A stretch of DNA of 64,000 nucleotides, from contig NC_060062.1 of the NCBI RefSeq assembly GCF_020283565.1, positions 4,749,322-4,813,321 of the forward strand, written 5' to 3'. The notes below the pieces were generated by a model. The model was given only the letters and a program-made list of their open reading frames with translations, ran no database searches and was not told the origin of the DNA. Both the position numbers and the translations under genes were made by a program. The DNA comes from Trifolium pratense (Eukaryota; Streptophyta; Magnoliopsida; Fabales; Fabaceae). This document shows, piece by piece, positions 1 through 12,475 of this stretch (position 1 is the first letter of the stretch; every line of letters starts with the position of its first letter).

Positions 1-414
1 TTTTGTATTATAGTATTGTTTCTAATTGATTCCAAATACTCCTTGAATGGAAAGTAATTGACCCGTCTAAATAATTAAGTATGTCATTTCATTAAAGGGG
101 GTAGGTTGGTTGATGAATTGAACGGTTAACACGTTGCTACATGTGGAACTTCTGTTTTTGTTGAATTTATAGATGTTGTTGGAACTATATATAGTTATTA
201 ACATCCCATTTTTAAAATCGAATAAATAAACAAATTTTATTCCATTGGTCATCTTACTATCCTTCCCCGTATGTCTTGTTTTATTTCCTTCTTTTGTATT
301 TTTATATGACCTTTTCTGTGTTGTTAAAATCCCAATCATGTTTTCATGTTAAAATCCATATATTTGATTTGTGTTCCTTTTCCTTCTCACTTGCGCAAAC
401 AATTTTTTTCACAG
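1..414 (+). other. Intron of the MED15 gene (3' part)
   Basis: This AT-rich stretch has no conserved coding sequence. It ends in a T-rich tract and an acceptor (TTTTTTTCACAG) at 414, directly before the first visible MED15 exon. The exon donor at its other end lies outside the window. Confidence 0.8.
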
Positions 415-3400
415 GGCTCGTTTTACAGTCTCAAGTACTTAATCAAGGGCAGCAACAGCCTCGTCAGCAGCTTCTATCTCAGACTATTCAAAATAATGGT
501 GCACCTCAGCCTAACTTTCCATCGGTATCGAATCTATCCCAGATCCCCAACCAGAAGATTGGCCAAAATTCCAACACACATCAACCTGGGCAAAATTCTG
601 CGAGTAATGCTATTGGCCAGAATTCCAATGTACAGGGTATGTTTCCTGGTTCTCAGAGACAAATGCTAGGAAGGCAGCAGGTTGTTCCCCAACAGCAACA
701 GCAGCAGGTTGTTCACCAACAGCAACCACACAATCCACAACAGATTCTTTACCAACAGCAGCTTCTTAAGCGCAAGTTCCAACTGACGCAACAACAACAG
801 AACCTTCTGCAACCAAATCAATTGCAATCTTCTCAGCAATCTGTTATGCAAACGTCATCGGCTATGCAGCCTTCTTCCATGATGCAAACAACTCTATCTT
901 CTAGCCTTCCACAGAATCAGCAGTCTAACAATGTTCAACAGTCAACACAGTCCAGGCTTCAGCAACATTCCCAAATTATCAGGCAGCAACAGAATTCTAT
1001 TGCTCATCAGCAACAAACACCAATGACTCAACAGCCAAACTTGCATGTACAACAGCAGCAGCAGCTTGTAGGGCCTCAGTCAAACACAACGAATGGGCAA
1101 CATGCTCAGATGCTTGGGCCACAGAGCAATGTCGATGACACACAGAAATCCCAGAGGTTACATCCACAACAGAATAATCTCATGAACCTGCAACAGCGAC
1201 AGCAACAACAACAGTTACTGAATCAGCAGAACAATCTAACAAATATAAATCAACAGTCAGGAAATAATGTACCAGGGTTACAACAGCAACAACTGTTTGG
1301 AACTGAGTCTGGCAACCAAGGCATCCAAACAAGCAATCATTCTGCACACATGCTGCAACAATCAAAGGTTTCAATGCAGCAACAATTGCAACAAAATGCA
1401 TCAAAATTGTTGCCATCTCAGTCACAGCAGTCCCAGACACAGGCTTCACAGCAGCAATTAATGTCGCAGATTCACAACCATCCTGCACAGATGCAGCAGC
1501 CAAATCCCCTGCAACGAGATATGCAGCAAAAACTCCAAGCATCAGGGTCCTTACTTCAACAGCAAAGTGTTCTCGATCAGCAAAAACAACTATATCAATC
1601 TCAAAGAGGTCTTCCAGAAACATCAACAAGTATGTACTTGCATCCATGTACTTTGCTTTGTCATCATTTTCTCTGTGAGTCAATTGGCTCTATTAGCTAA
1701 TGAAAGTACTCTGGTAGAACTGGACCAAGAGATAGAATGAAAATAGGAAGAGACCGAAAATGGTGTATCATTCAACAGTACTTTCTCTTATCATGATGAT
1801 ACAGAGGTAGAAAGCGATACACAAACCGAACATTCCTCGCTGGTATTTGAGAGACCCTTACTCTCTCAACTTACTTTCTCTAATCTCTTACTGGCTCAGT
1901 TTCCCTCCTTCCTATCCTATATATTCTCAACTCCTAACTATATCTAGATATTACAATAAGTTAAGTGGGATGTTGTCCCCTGCCGCTTGTCTGTTTTTCC
2001 TTATGTAGACCCTTTTTTTTGTTAACCTGTTATCATACTCATTTATTTTCTTAGCATTATGTTCAAGTGATTTTCATATCATATTTGTTGTAGCTTCTGT
2101 GGATTCTACCATTCAGACTGCACAACCAAGTGGAGCTGATGGGCAAGAAGAAGTTTACCAAAAGGTACTAAGCTATTTTCCCTAGCACTTTTATTTCCTC
2201 ACTGAAGTCTTGCGAGGACAGCAGAAATTAGTCAATTAAATCAAGTGAAATAAAGAAGGGTTATATATGATGAATTTTAATGTGAGAATTTCACTTAATA
2301 ATAAAAATGAACTCTTTTGGTCTTGAGGTAAAATTCACGTTGTTCTTTTTTAAATAGGTACCTGTTATCCATTCCATGCAATGTTTGAATGAATGATTCT
2401 CATCTTTAGTATGATATTTAAAATCTTGTGTGCAACTATAGAAATTGCTGATATTTGAACACAAAATATATTCAGTTTTATGTCTTGAGTGGTTTGTTTT
2501 TATTACTATCCTTTTTATTATCTGTCAGCTAATGCCACCATGCCTTTCAAATAGTGTCTGTAATTACTTTGTCTGATGCCATCTTTATTTCTTTCGCATT
2601 GCTTCAGTGAAAGTTAGTGTTACTGTTAAATCTATAGACATCATCTCTATTTAAGCATGAAACTTAAACTTGCAACTTTATGAGACCACAAAACAATAAG
2701 GAAACAAAAAACCAAAACCAAAAGGAACTTCTCAAATATCTAGAAGTGTTAATGCAGCAGTGATTCAGATGTTCTTGTATGAGGGATTTCAAGGTTACTA
2801 ATGTTTTGATTATTTGACATCATCTGTTTCAATCTACAGCTGCAAACCCTGAAAGAAAATTACTTGTCAGATATAAATGAAATATACCAGAAAGTTTCTC
2901 TAAAACTTCAGCAGGTACGTTCATGATTCTTTGACTTGCCAGTTATGAAAACTCATTCATAAAGCATGATTTCCATTGCAATTATATTGACTGGTAAACA
3001 CTAGAATCTGCAGCATGTTCTCAGAAGTAAATGGCATAAAGCCTCAACTCCTTTCTGAAATAAAATGCTTTATTCCTATGTGTTTGCCAATAATTTATAC
3101 TAGGTGAGACAGGAATAAAAATAAAAATTATTAGATGACAAAGGGAAGCTTTTAACATATCTTTGGTATCTAAAAGGCATTCAAAACTTATTATTTCAGT
3201 ATGCCAAATGATTTATTCATATAAAAAATACTGTAAATGAAGGGTATTAAATTCTTCTTAAATCATAACAAGTTCCTTGAAGGCATGTTTCATTACAAGC
3301 CATAATTTTATTGATGTGTCTACTTTTACTCTGATTAATCCAATTACCATTTTTATTTATAAGCACCACTCTATTCCTCGACAGTCAGAGCCAGATCAGG

Positions 3401-6400
3401 TTGAAAAGATAAGGCAATATAAAATTATGGTGGAACGCTTAATAGCATTCCTACAGCTTCCCAAGCAAAAAATTACGCCTGCTATTAAGGAAAAATTTGG
3501 AACATATGAAAAGCAGCTAGTAAGTACCATAAATTCAGTTAGGCCAAGGAGAGGCATCTCTTCACTGCAATCAGGACAGCTTCCCCCAACTCATATGCCT
3601 TCGATGCCACAGTCACAATCCCAAGTTACTCCAGTACAGTCTCGTGAAAATCAAATGAACTCTCAGATGCAGCCATCAAATTTACAAGGTTCTGCAGCAA
3701 CGATACAGCAGAACAATGTTGCGAGCTTGCACCACAATTCTATGTCTGGTTTAGCAACAACACAACAAAATATGTTGAATACAATTCAACCAAGTAATAA
3801 TTTAGATTCTGGACAAGGAAATTCTGTGAACTCTCTGCAACAGGTTCCAATTAGCTCCCGTCAACAAAACACTGTTAGTACTCCTCAACATACCAACATC
3901 AATTCATTACAGTCACAAGGTGGGGTAAATGTGATCCAACCAAATCTAAATACCCACCAGTCAGGTTCCACTATGTTTCAGCACCAGCAGGAACAGAAGA
4001 TGCTGCAGAATCATCAGCTCAAACAACAATATCAGCAACGTCAATTGATGCAGAGGCAGCAGCAGCTACATCAGCCTGCAAAGCAACAGCTGTCTGGACA
4101 ACTTCAGACACATCAAATGCCTCAGATTAACCAAATGAATGATATAAATGATATGAAAATGCGACAAGGAATCGGTGTTAAGCCAGGGGTATTTCAGCAA
4201 CACCTTAACTCAGGTCAAAACTCAGCCTATTCCCATCAACAGTCGAAACAAGGGAGTCCATTTCAGGTTTCTTCACCCCAACTCTTTCAGGCTGCGTCTC
4301 CTCAAATTCCACAACATTCATCTCCCCAAATTGACCAACAAACTCATCTCCAGTCTCTAACAAAAGTTACAACTCCTCTGCAATCTTCTAATTCACCTTT
4401 TGGGGTCCCTACTCCTTCACCTCCCATGGCTCTATCTCCTATGCTAGGAGACTCTGAGAAGCCCATTCCTGGCGTTTCATCATCAAATGCTGCCAATGTT
4501 GGACAACATACAGGGGGTGCAGCAGCACCAGCTCAATCCCTTGCCATTGGGACTCCTGGGATATCAGCCTCTCCTTTATTGGCAGAATTCAGTGGTCCAG
4601 ATGCGTATTGTAATACTTTAGCAGCTGCTTCTGGGAAGTCAACTGCAGAGAAACCTATTGATCGTCTAATCAGAGCGGTTAGTCTAGAGAGCCTTTCATA
4701 TGCTTTTCAAATGCCTGATTAAAATACTAATATATTACTTTTAAAAGCTTTTACTACTGTTCTATTTGTTTTAGGGGGAAATTATAACATGCGTCCATTA
4801 TTATGGTAGATGAGTCTATGTTGTGCCTGGGGAGTGTCTAAGGAGTGTTGAAGTAAAGAAAAAGGTTTTTTTTGGCCACTTGTCTGAGTTGTTCGACACG
4901 TGCACGGATGTCAGACACCACTGAGAAACGCTTAACCCAAAGAGTTTTTTTTTTTTTTGAATGGCAAATTGTTAGTTGTTAGTATATTACATTGATATGT
5001 TAGTTTTCTCCTCGCCAGGATTTGAACCCTGGACCTCCAACTCCTTAACCCTTAGCTCAACTAGTTCAACCAGTTGAGCTACCCACCCTGCCTAACCCAA
5101 AGAGTGTCCATGCTTCATTGTTTAGTGCTAGCTTAATCAGTTGTGTTTGCTAAACTTTTATTGGATGTCACAAATCAGAGAGAGAAAATGATCTTGAATT
5201 ATTCAATTGTCTTGCCAGGTTCAATCAATGTCAACTGAAACATTAACTGCGGCTGTCAATGATATTAGTTCAGTTGTCAGCATGAGTGATATGATAGCAG
5301 GAGCAGCTCCAGGTAATGGATCAAGAGCAGCTGTTGGCGAGGATTTGGTTTCCATGACTAATTGTCGTCTTCAGGCTAGAAATTTTATTACTCAAGATGG
5401 TACTAGTGGAATCAGGAAGATAAAGCGCTACACCAGTGCTAGACCGTTGAATGTTGTGTCATCTGCTGGAAGCAAGAATGATAGTACCAACCAGTTATCT
5501 GCTTCAGAGGCTTCTCAGCAGGAATCAACTGCAACATCCAATGTCAAGAAGCCAAAGGCTGAGGTACTAAATTATATGTTTTCAACTGTTACATTTTATT
5601 TTATAATTGATTTAACAATGTCTTCTACTGTCTTTTTTTCCCATGAGCAATCTTTTACTGTCTTTGATCTTTGTCCACTGGCTGGATAGTGTGATTTATA
5701 TGGGTTTGAATGGATTATAGACGCATTTACATGTTATCTACATAACTTCTGAACCTTTTAATGTACAACCCTTCCCAATTGAATATTCAAGTGTTTCTCT
5801 ATTTTCTGTTCGGATATAAGGAAATAGTTAGGGACTTTTAAAGTAGTTAGCTGGTTAGTTAAAGCGAATTGGCTACAAAATAAATATAAATAGAAGGATG
5901 TAAAGGAAAAGGGAGATCCTTGAGTTTGATAAGCATTTGAGTAAACATAGTAGTGGCTTTGTTGTTGAAGGGGAAACCCTTGTAGGGTTGAGGTCATTCA
6001 TTCAATTTGGATACCCATGGAAGAATTAGCTTTCAGACTGAGATCATTCACTCAATCTGGATACTTAGTAAAACATGGTTAGTTAGAAGGTGATGATTTT
6101 AATACACTTTTCCAGTGCTAGCAGAGACTACTATATATATAGTTCTGCATTTTCTCTTAAATTAATGCTTAATAACTGATCCGATGCTTTGGTCTTTGGC
6201 TCTGATATTGACTTTATGTGAATTGTGTGGCAGGTTAATCACGCCCTTTTGGAAGAAATACAGCAAATTAATTGGCGACTTATCGACACTGTAGTAGACA
6301 TAAGTGATGAAAATGTTGGTTCAACTGCAGTTTCTGCAGCTGAAATGGCAGAAGGGACCGTGGTCAAATGTTCTTTTGTTCCGGTGGCTCTCAGTCCAAC

Positions 6401-7017
6401 TTTAAAATCTCAATATGCTTCACTACAGGTGTGGACTCCCAGATTTCGCAATTGAAACAAATTTTAATTTTAAACCTTTTATTATTATTATTATTATTTT
6501 TGTTTTTTAGCCTTATTTGTGTTTTGTCACCTTACAGTCACCTATTCAGCCCCTGCGTTTGCTGGTTCCTCCAAATTATCCTAATTGTTCTCCCATATTC
6601 CTAGACAAGTTTCCAGTTAAATCCCGGTGAGATAACAAACATTTTAGTCCCTCGTGCTTTAAATTGCTAATTTTGCATCTTAAATGTTTTGGATTTTCTC
6701 TTCACAATAGTGGTGATCTATACAATGCATTATCATTTTTCACCTTTTTCTTAAATTTGCTAAGAAATGTTTTCTAATGCAAAGTGTTTTATGGCAGTGA
6801 GGGGAATGAAGATCTTTCAGAGAAAGCAAAATCAAAGTTTAGCACATCCTTGCGTAATTTATCACATCCTATGTCCCTTAAGGATGTAGCAAAGACTTGG
6901 GATACTTCTGCTCGCGGTGTTATTTCTGAGTATGCACAACAATTTGGCGGAGGAACATTCAGCTCTAAGTATGGAGCTTGGGAGTATGGAACTTGGGAGG
7001 ATATCTTGGCTGCATAA
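415..7017 (+). CDS. MED15A: Mediator subunit 15a (MED15a), 5'-truncated by the window edge
   Basis: Exons seen: 415-1629, 2094-2164, 2840-2914, 3364-4677, 5219-5563, 6234-6428, 6538-6626 and 6798-7017. All introns are GT-AG and the phases close, giving 1173 residues to a TAA stop. The first exon opens with the last two bases of a codon, so upstream exons with the KIX domain are outside the window. Exons 1 and 4 encode very Gln-rich, Ser/Pro-rich tracts with many short Q runs. Exons 3-4 carry the conserved helical block ([15 protein letters not shown], then [18 protein letters not shown]). The C-terminal region from PIDRLIRAV to [11 protein letters not shown] is the plant MED15 C-terminal domain. 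MED15 is a Mediator tail subunit that binds activators in the nucleus; Arabidopsis MED15a (NRB4) acts in salicylic-acid signalling and is about 1335 residues long. The identification rests on the conserved blocks and is firm. Whether it is 15a or a close paralogue is inferred. Confidence 0.95.
4933..4945. repeat. Target-site duplication of the MED15-intron SINE (left copy)
   Basis: The 13-bp TAACCCAAAGAGT is repeated exactly at 5093-5105 on the other side of the SINE. Confidence 0.92.
4946..5092 (-). mobile_element. tRNA-derived SINE in a MED15 intron, with 13-bp target-site duplication
   Basis: Read on the minus strand, the element starts with a tRNA-like head containing box A (TAGCTCAACTGG) and box B (GGTTCAAATCC). 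It continues into an unrelated body and ends in an A-tail, seen as the T run at 4946-4958 on the plus strand. It is flanked by identical 13-bp repeats TAACCCAAAGAGT at 4933-4945 and 5093-5105. That is the signature of LINE-assisted retroposition, and the head is why this is not a tRNA gene. It lies between MED15 exons 4 and 5, antisense to the gene. Confidence 0.93.
5810..6070. repeat. Possible LTR-retrotransposon remnant in a MED15 intron
   Basis: This stretch has LTR-like composition: repeated GTTAG words, then a TATA-type run (AAATAAATATAAATAGAAGG, about 5879-5897). A short imperfect direct repeat follows, around GGTCATTCATTCAAT at about 5991 and GATCATTCACTCAAT at about 6042. I could not place TG/CA ends or a target duplication, so the assignment is tentative. 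Confidence 0.3.
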
Positions 7018-7197
7018 TGATTCTTGCACTTTCTATGCCAGACCATTTTGTTTTGGCCAATGATGTTTCAAACTTTTTTTTTTTTTTTAAATATGAGCTT
7101 TGATTTATTTGATGTAGATAAAAGCGAGTTAGAATCCTCTCCATTTCTTAAATGAATAGAGGGCTCCATTTATCAAAAGACACATGAGAGATATGAT

Positions 7198-7826
7198 TAG
7201 AGGTGGGAATAGGCTAGGCCGAGCTAGGCTTTGCCAAGCCTGAGTCTGGCCTGTCAAAAAATCGAAGGTCTGAGCCTGGTCTGTGGCCTATCATAGGCTT
7301 AAATTCTAGGCCTGAGCCTGACCTTTTGAAAGTCTGATGTGGCCTGTTAGCCTGTTTAAAAGCCTATTTCATATGAACATATTTAAATAAATAATTATAT
7401 TTATTTTGAAATATACTTATGAACTAATAAAATAATGTTCCATTTGATATTTTAGAGAATTTGACTATATATGTCATCATATTTCAATTCTAGTTTATAA
7501 TAATACATTTATATATGTTAAAAACTAATGTAGATTAATAAACTTAAATTACTTAAAAAGTTAATAGATTTATAATTTAATCAAAGTATAAATTTTAATA
7601 TATAAATAATAATCGTAATAAAAATATTATTCATGTTAACTTAAATAGGCCGGCCTAGTAGGCCTCAAAGGCTTTTTTAATGGCATGCGGCCTGACCTTT
7701 TTAGCTAAATAGGCTTATAAAAAAGCATTGGTCTGTTCTATTTAAAGAAATAGGCTGGTCTGGCCTGAGCCTATGTAGGCTAGGCCTTAAGGCCATGTAG
7801 GCCGGTCTAGCCTGTTCCCACCTCTA
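7198..7826. mobile_element. Non-autonomous hAT-type transposon (629 bp) with 8-bp target duplication
   Basis: The ends are inverted repeats. The left end starts TAGAGGTGGGAATAGGCTAG, and the right end read on the minus strand starts TAGAGGTGGGAACAGGCTAG. An exact 8-bp GATATGAT flanks it at 7190-7197 and 7827-7834, and an 8-bp duplication is diagnostic of hAT elements. The subterminal regions are rich in AGGCCTGAGCCTG-like words, a common pattern for transposase-binding repeats. The centre is AT-rich and encodes no transposase. It sits about 180 bp past the MED15 stop codon and may lie in or just beyond its 3' UTR. Confidence 0.93.
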
Positions 7827-7834
7827 GATATGAT

Positions 7835-9712
7835 GTATCAAATTTTGTTTATTATTTTAAATTTCTTTTAATTCTTTTGTGTCTTTCTCTTATTCAAATG
7901 GAGTCATTCATTTCTCAAGTAATGGATAGGATTCCAACTCATAAAAGGCAATTTATAAAGCAGCAGCATGAAGTTTTTACGATCTTTATCTATACTTTGT
8001 GGCAAAATTATTAAATTATAATTTTAGTCATGGTTGGCCAATTTTGGTATAGTTATAAGATGGATAATTGTTTATCTACCCTGTTTATAACAACTGAATC
8101 ATTAGGTTTTGTAAAATCGCGTTGTGCACTTTTATTTGTGAAAGTGTGTCTAAGTAATTTAGATTGGTTGGACCACAAACATTGCTCTTAGGTTAGAACC
8201 ACAAAACAAACAATTGACCTCAAAAGTTCCATTAGCTTCCACAAAACTTGCTTGTTTGAGACAAAAGTGAAAAAAAAAGTAACTTCACATAGAAGTAAAT
8301 GCTAGACTAGTAATTACAAAACAAGATCAAAAATGGGGTCCTCAGTGTCCAATTCATGGTGTTTCTAGACAAAGTGAGGTTGGTTGTGTTGTGTGCTTCT
8401 GAAGTGAAGACAATAATATCTCTCATAGATCAGAATCTATGGTCACCACTTTGATGTAAATAAATGGATAGTATTCTGTCAGTTGTCACATGTGGGGGTC
8501 ATAGAGCAGTTTCTTCTTTTCCCTTCAATTCCTTTGCATGTTGAGTGATTCAGAGTTCAAACCACAATGATGTTATACTTTGTTATTAATGGTAATTTTA
8601 GAATCAATAATGATACAAGCACATTCCAACTTTCTTAACACTCACTTAACACCTCATTTTTTCTCTACCTCTTTTTTATCACATGATCAATATATCTTAT
8701 CTATTACTATAAAGGAAGCGAGAGGAGTGTTTTATATCACTAATCAGCATGGATTTTCAACATATAAAAGTTTATGCAATTTGGCGTCGGCAGAAAATCT
8801 AAGTTTACGATTGGTAGCCTAATGAGGGGTTTAGAATTTGATATCATCAAACAATTTGAGCTTATACAAAACTTAACTTGAAAAGCTACTATTTATATGA
8901 TAAAATATAAGCAAAATTGGCGTAAAAATCAAATGTATTTAACTCAAAAAATATTTAATTTTTGAAACTCATTTTGATTATATTTTGTTATAGAAGGAGT
9001 AATTCATCACTGACATTTATGTGCTCACTTTAAACCACTATTTTGATCATATCATTAGTCAATTGGGAGAAATGTCCATTCAAGAATTCAAGAACAATAA
9101 TGCTATGGCAGGAGATTATTTAACTATAAATATACTTTTGTCAATGTGTATATTGTAAAAAGAACTAACCATGAGAGAGTACAAATTTGGACCTCAAATT
9201 TGCAATAAAGAACTAAAGTAATCACCTATCTTAATCATTCTCTCCCCACAATTACGCTAATCTAATTAAATCCAAATTTCCCCTAACAAAGCTAAAAGTT
9301 ACAAACATTCAAAAGCAAAAAGTAGACAAACCTCATTACTCAAACAGACAAGGTGCTAAAGTTACCCATCCGCATGATCCACACCACTAATGCAAAATAA
9401 CAAAAACATAAAAAGCAACAAAAAAAAAAAACACATTCAAATCTATATGGTGGAAGAACTCAAAAAACCCATCTCTCACCAACTTATATAAAATATGTCT
9501 GGACCTGCAGTGATTTCGCATATCCAAACACGCGATCATAGAAGCTCTAAGTTATCGTAAATATAACCTGACGCTTCTACTTCTGATCCACTGCAAGTTA
9601 CTACAACTATTTGTCGTAGTTCCAAGCATCCACATAAAATTTTGGATTGAAATAGTTAAAACCCCGAAAAGAAAAATTAAAAAAATTAATTAAAAAAGTG
9701 AAATTAAAAATT
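7835..9712. other. Intergenic region between the convergent MED15 and SAM-domain genes
   Basis: About 1.9 kb of AT-rich sequence, presumably holding both 3' UTRs. I see no conserved coding potential and no bounded repeat. Confidence 0.6.
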
Positions 9713-10345
9713 TTAGTTTGGTTTTAGATCTTGGAACATAGTATCCCACCTGATATCTTCAACAGCAGCTGACCAATAACCATTACCATCTTCATCATCA
9801 CCTTTCATCTTTCCTTCATGAAAATGATAAACCATAGGAGTACTACAAAAACTATCAAGAGCAAGACCAGGCATAATTGTAGGACTAGGACTTCCATTTG
9901 TAAGCAATAGCCTCTCTTGTTTAGCAACCTTCAACTTCTTATTCCTCTTAACCAAAGAACTACTCTTCCATGATGATGATCTTGTTCCATAATAACTACT
10001 ACTACTAGCTCTTGATGTTGGAACAACAACAAGTGCTGTATTTGATTCTTCACATGTAACCAATTTTCTCATTATGTAATTAGATAAGCACTTTTTTGTC
10101 TTTTTGATTGCTACCATGATCTTTGAAATTGGTCTTGGTGGTTGTCTTTTTCCCTTTTCTTTTCTTGCAAGTTTGAGAATTTCTAGCCTATGTTTGGCTA
10201 TGGATATTCCCATGCTTTGGAGAAATTCATGGTTGAAGTAAACCAAGTCTTCTTGTTCTAGCTCATTGTGTGCAAGTGTGAGGCCATACTCATATACAAG
10301 AGATGGATCAAGGTTTGTTTTTGAAAGCCATGAGAACCAATCCAT
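9713..10345 (-). CDS. SAM (sterile alpha motif) domain protein, 210 aa
   Basis: This is a single uninterrupted reading frame. Residues 5-64 form a plant-type SAM domain, starting [20 protein letters not shown] and including the conserved helix 5 run [23 protein letters not shown] domains are small helical bundles for protein-protein or RNA contacts. After it come a basic stretch (residues 62-86), a Ser/Tyr-rich segment (111-130), a second basic cluster [10 protein letters not shown] that could serve nuclear import (133-142), and an acidic/aromatic C-terminus ending [15 protein letters not shown]. The start was chosen because the SAM domain begins at once after it and a TATA box lies about 70 bp upstream. 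It belongs to the family of small Arabidopsis SAM-domain proteins of unknown role, so no specific function can be assigned. Confidence 0.88.
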   Translation of the reverse strand: MDWFSWLSKTNLDPSLVYEYGLTLAHNELEQEDLVYFNHEFLQSMGISIAKHRLEILKLARKEKGKRQPPRPISKIMVAIKKTKKCLSNYIMRKLVTCEESNTALVVVPTSRASSSSYYGTRSSSWKSSSLVKRNKKLKVAKQERLLLTNGSPSPTIMPGLALDSFCSTPMVYHFHEGKMKGDDEDGNGYWSAAVEDIRWDTMFQDLKPN

Positions 10346-10410
10346 GCTGGTTGGTAAGATGAAGGAATGTGTTTGTGTGTGTTATGTGTGGGCTTGAACT
10401 TCAAGAGGGG

Positions 10411-10423
10411 TGTATATATAAAA
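10411..10423 (-). promoter_or_regulatory. TATA box of the SAM-domain gene
   Basis: The minus strand reads TTTTATATATACA about 70 bp upstream of the ATG at 10345, a normal distance for a plant TATA element with a short leader. Confidence 0.6.
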
Positions 10424-10429
10424 GGTTAA

Positions 10430-12041
10430 AGAGGGTAAAGAGAAACTGAAAAGAAAGTGGTTAAAATGAGTATATAAACTTTTTTGGGACCCAAACCCTA
10501 TGTAGAGAGGGAAAACAAGCAAATGTGCTCTAGGGTGACAAAAATGGTTTAAGATAAAAATTAGATGAATATAAAATGATGTATCCAGTTAAACACCGCA
10601 TCTTAATCAGAAACATTAATGCATTATGTATATGGGTCATTTCGTTCATATATTGTGGAAAATTTATTTTTTCCATATGTAAGTTTTCTTGTTCACATTT
10701 GACGTTCCAACATTCTCCCCGTCAAGCAAACGTTCATCCACATACACTTGCACCGTCGTTCACACATCACACTCAACATCAACAAGACAAGCCGTTTAAC
10801 TATCATTGTAAAAAAACTTTCGATACAAGAAAACGACCACCTTTAGTTAAACCATTAATTTTGATATGATTGTTGGGTCATGAAGAGACATGTATGATCA
10901 TCAAATTGAGTATTGAACAATCACGTAAATGGAATTTGACATCACATTTTAATTCAAAATTTTAAGATATTAAGTATATATAGACTCTTTCACTTATATG
11001 TTGCTAAATATATCAACTAATTTTCTATCCAACGTTTGCAATCACACACTTAAAATACCTAACAAAAAGCATATCAAAGTTATAGCCGTTCGATCTTTAT
11101 TAATTCAACAGATAAGATCTATGACTCCATGTGTACAAATAATCTAAATCCCACTTTGTTGGGTGGGTAATTGACTATATATATGCTTTTGAAAAATTGG
11201 TTATTAGTTGAACCTTGAGAGTGACTAAAGAAAAAGTAAGAAAAGGGATATGTGGGGTATGTAACCCATGTTCACATTCCCTCCAAAACTAGTCATGGTA
11301 TGGTATGATTAAACTTTGAGGAATGGGAGTAAGACCTAAGAATTCCATGTGGAAATGTAATCTCCCATCCCCACCATCAATCACGGTTTATGAAAAAGTG
11401 CCTTCCTTATGAAGCCACCCACTATTTTCTTGGTGTAAAAGTAGTTGAGAGTAGAAGTAGAAAAATGTAAGAGTTAAAAATTGGAATATGGTATCCCATT
11501 TTAAGGCGTTATGTACAACACATTTGAGACATTGATGTGGGCTTTGTTTAAAACAAAAGCAAAGCCTTCCATTCTTTTGCTTTCAAATGAATAACTAACA
11601 CATGATTGATCTACCATATATATTGAGAAACATGTCAAGTATGATACTTTGTTATGGGATTTAGTGTGTGCTTAGTTTTATGGTGACTAATATTGATTTT
11701 GCAGGAATCAATTTTATAAATTTATATGCCAAAATTATATTTATTAATTCATATGTCAAAATTAGCAGTGTTCACATGTTGGCTCGGATTGGATCGGTTT
11801 TGACAAAATATGTTATTCGATTCAATGAAACATATGTTGCAAGGACACATGTTTCTTATATGATTTAATTTGATATTAAATTTCTTTATTTGGTAGTTTA
11901 TCATGTGTCCTAAATACACATGTTAACATGATCCTTAATTTATTTATTTTTATATAAGGTCCAAAGAGCATTCATTAACATTTAAATTTTACCTTTATAT
12001 CCATACATCTATATCTATATCTATCTATATCTATCTATCTA
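10430..12041. other. Intergenic region upstream of the SAM-domain gene
   Basis: AT-rich and without supportable genes. It holds scattered short ORFs that lack family features, and one copy of a dispersed motif (ACACATGTTAACATGATCCT, about 11917) that recurs at 22.2 and 28.9 kb. Confidence 0.55.
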
Positions 12042-12182
12042 TCTATATATAATTGTAAAGCAAGCTTTTTTTGCTGATGTGGCAGCCTAAGAAAGGTCTT
12101 CCCTTTTACCTTTTTTCTAAGCTCAAGTTGGTGCTTATGTGTCATCCTTATTTTTATTTAATAACATAATAATAATAATAAT

Positions 12183-12187
<5 letters not shown>

Positions 12188-12228
<41 letters not shown>
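12188..12228. repeat. (TA)n microsatellite
   Basis: An uninterrupted run of about 20 TA dinucleotides near the Helitron's 5' end. A TATC tetranucleotide run lies at about 12007-12046. Confidence 0.95.
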
Positions 12229-12231
<3 letters not shown>

Positions 12232-12475
12232 AACATTGTCCCCACCAACTATTTAGCTTCCCATGTAATTTATGGAAGAAAAAAAAACAGTTTTTTCTAA
12301 TTTCATTGTCTAAATAGATCAATAATGTAGAGTTGAAGATCAAGAGATAATATTATGTAACTAAATGTCATCATTATTCCCACAAGAAAAACGTATGCAT
12401 TAATAATTCCTACCCCAATGACTTTAAAAAACAATTATAACATACAAATGATTTATGCTATAAATTCTTGCCATG

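Noticed and set aside
1180..1683. A 167-codon minus-strand frame
   Set aside because: It is the antisense of Gln-rich MED15 coding sequence. CAG/CAA repeats read backwards give Leu/Val-rich frames without stops.
4995..5092. tRNA-like sequence with A and B boxes in MED15
   Set aside because: The acceptor stem and cloverleaf are not complete. An A-tail and target duplication show a SINE, not a tRNA gene.
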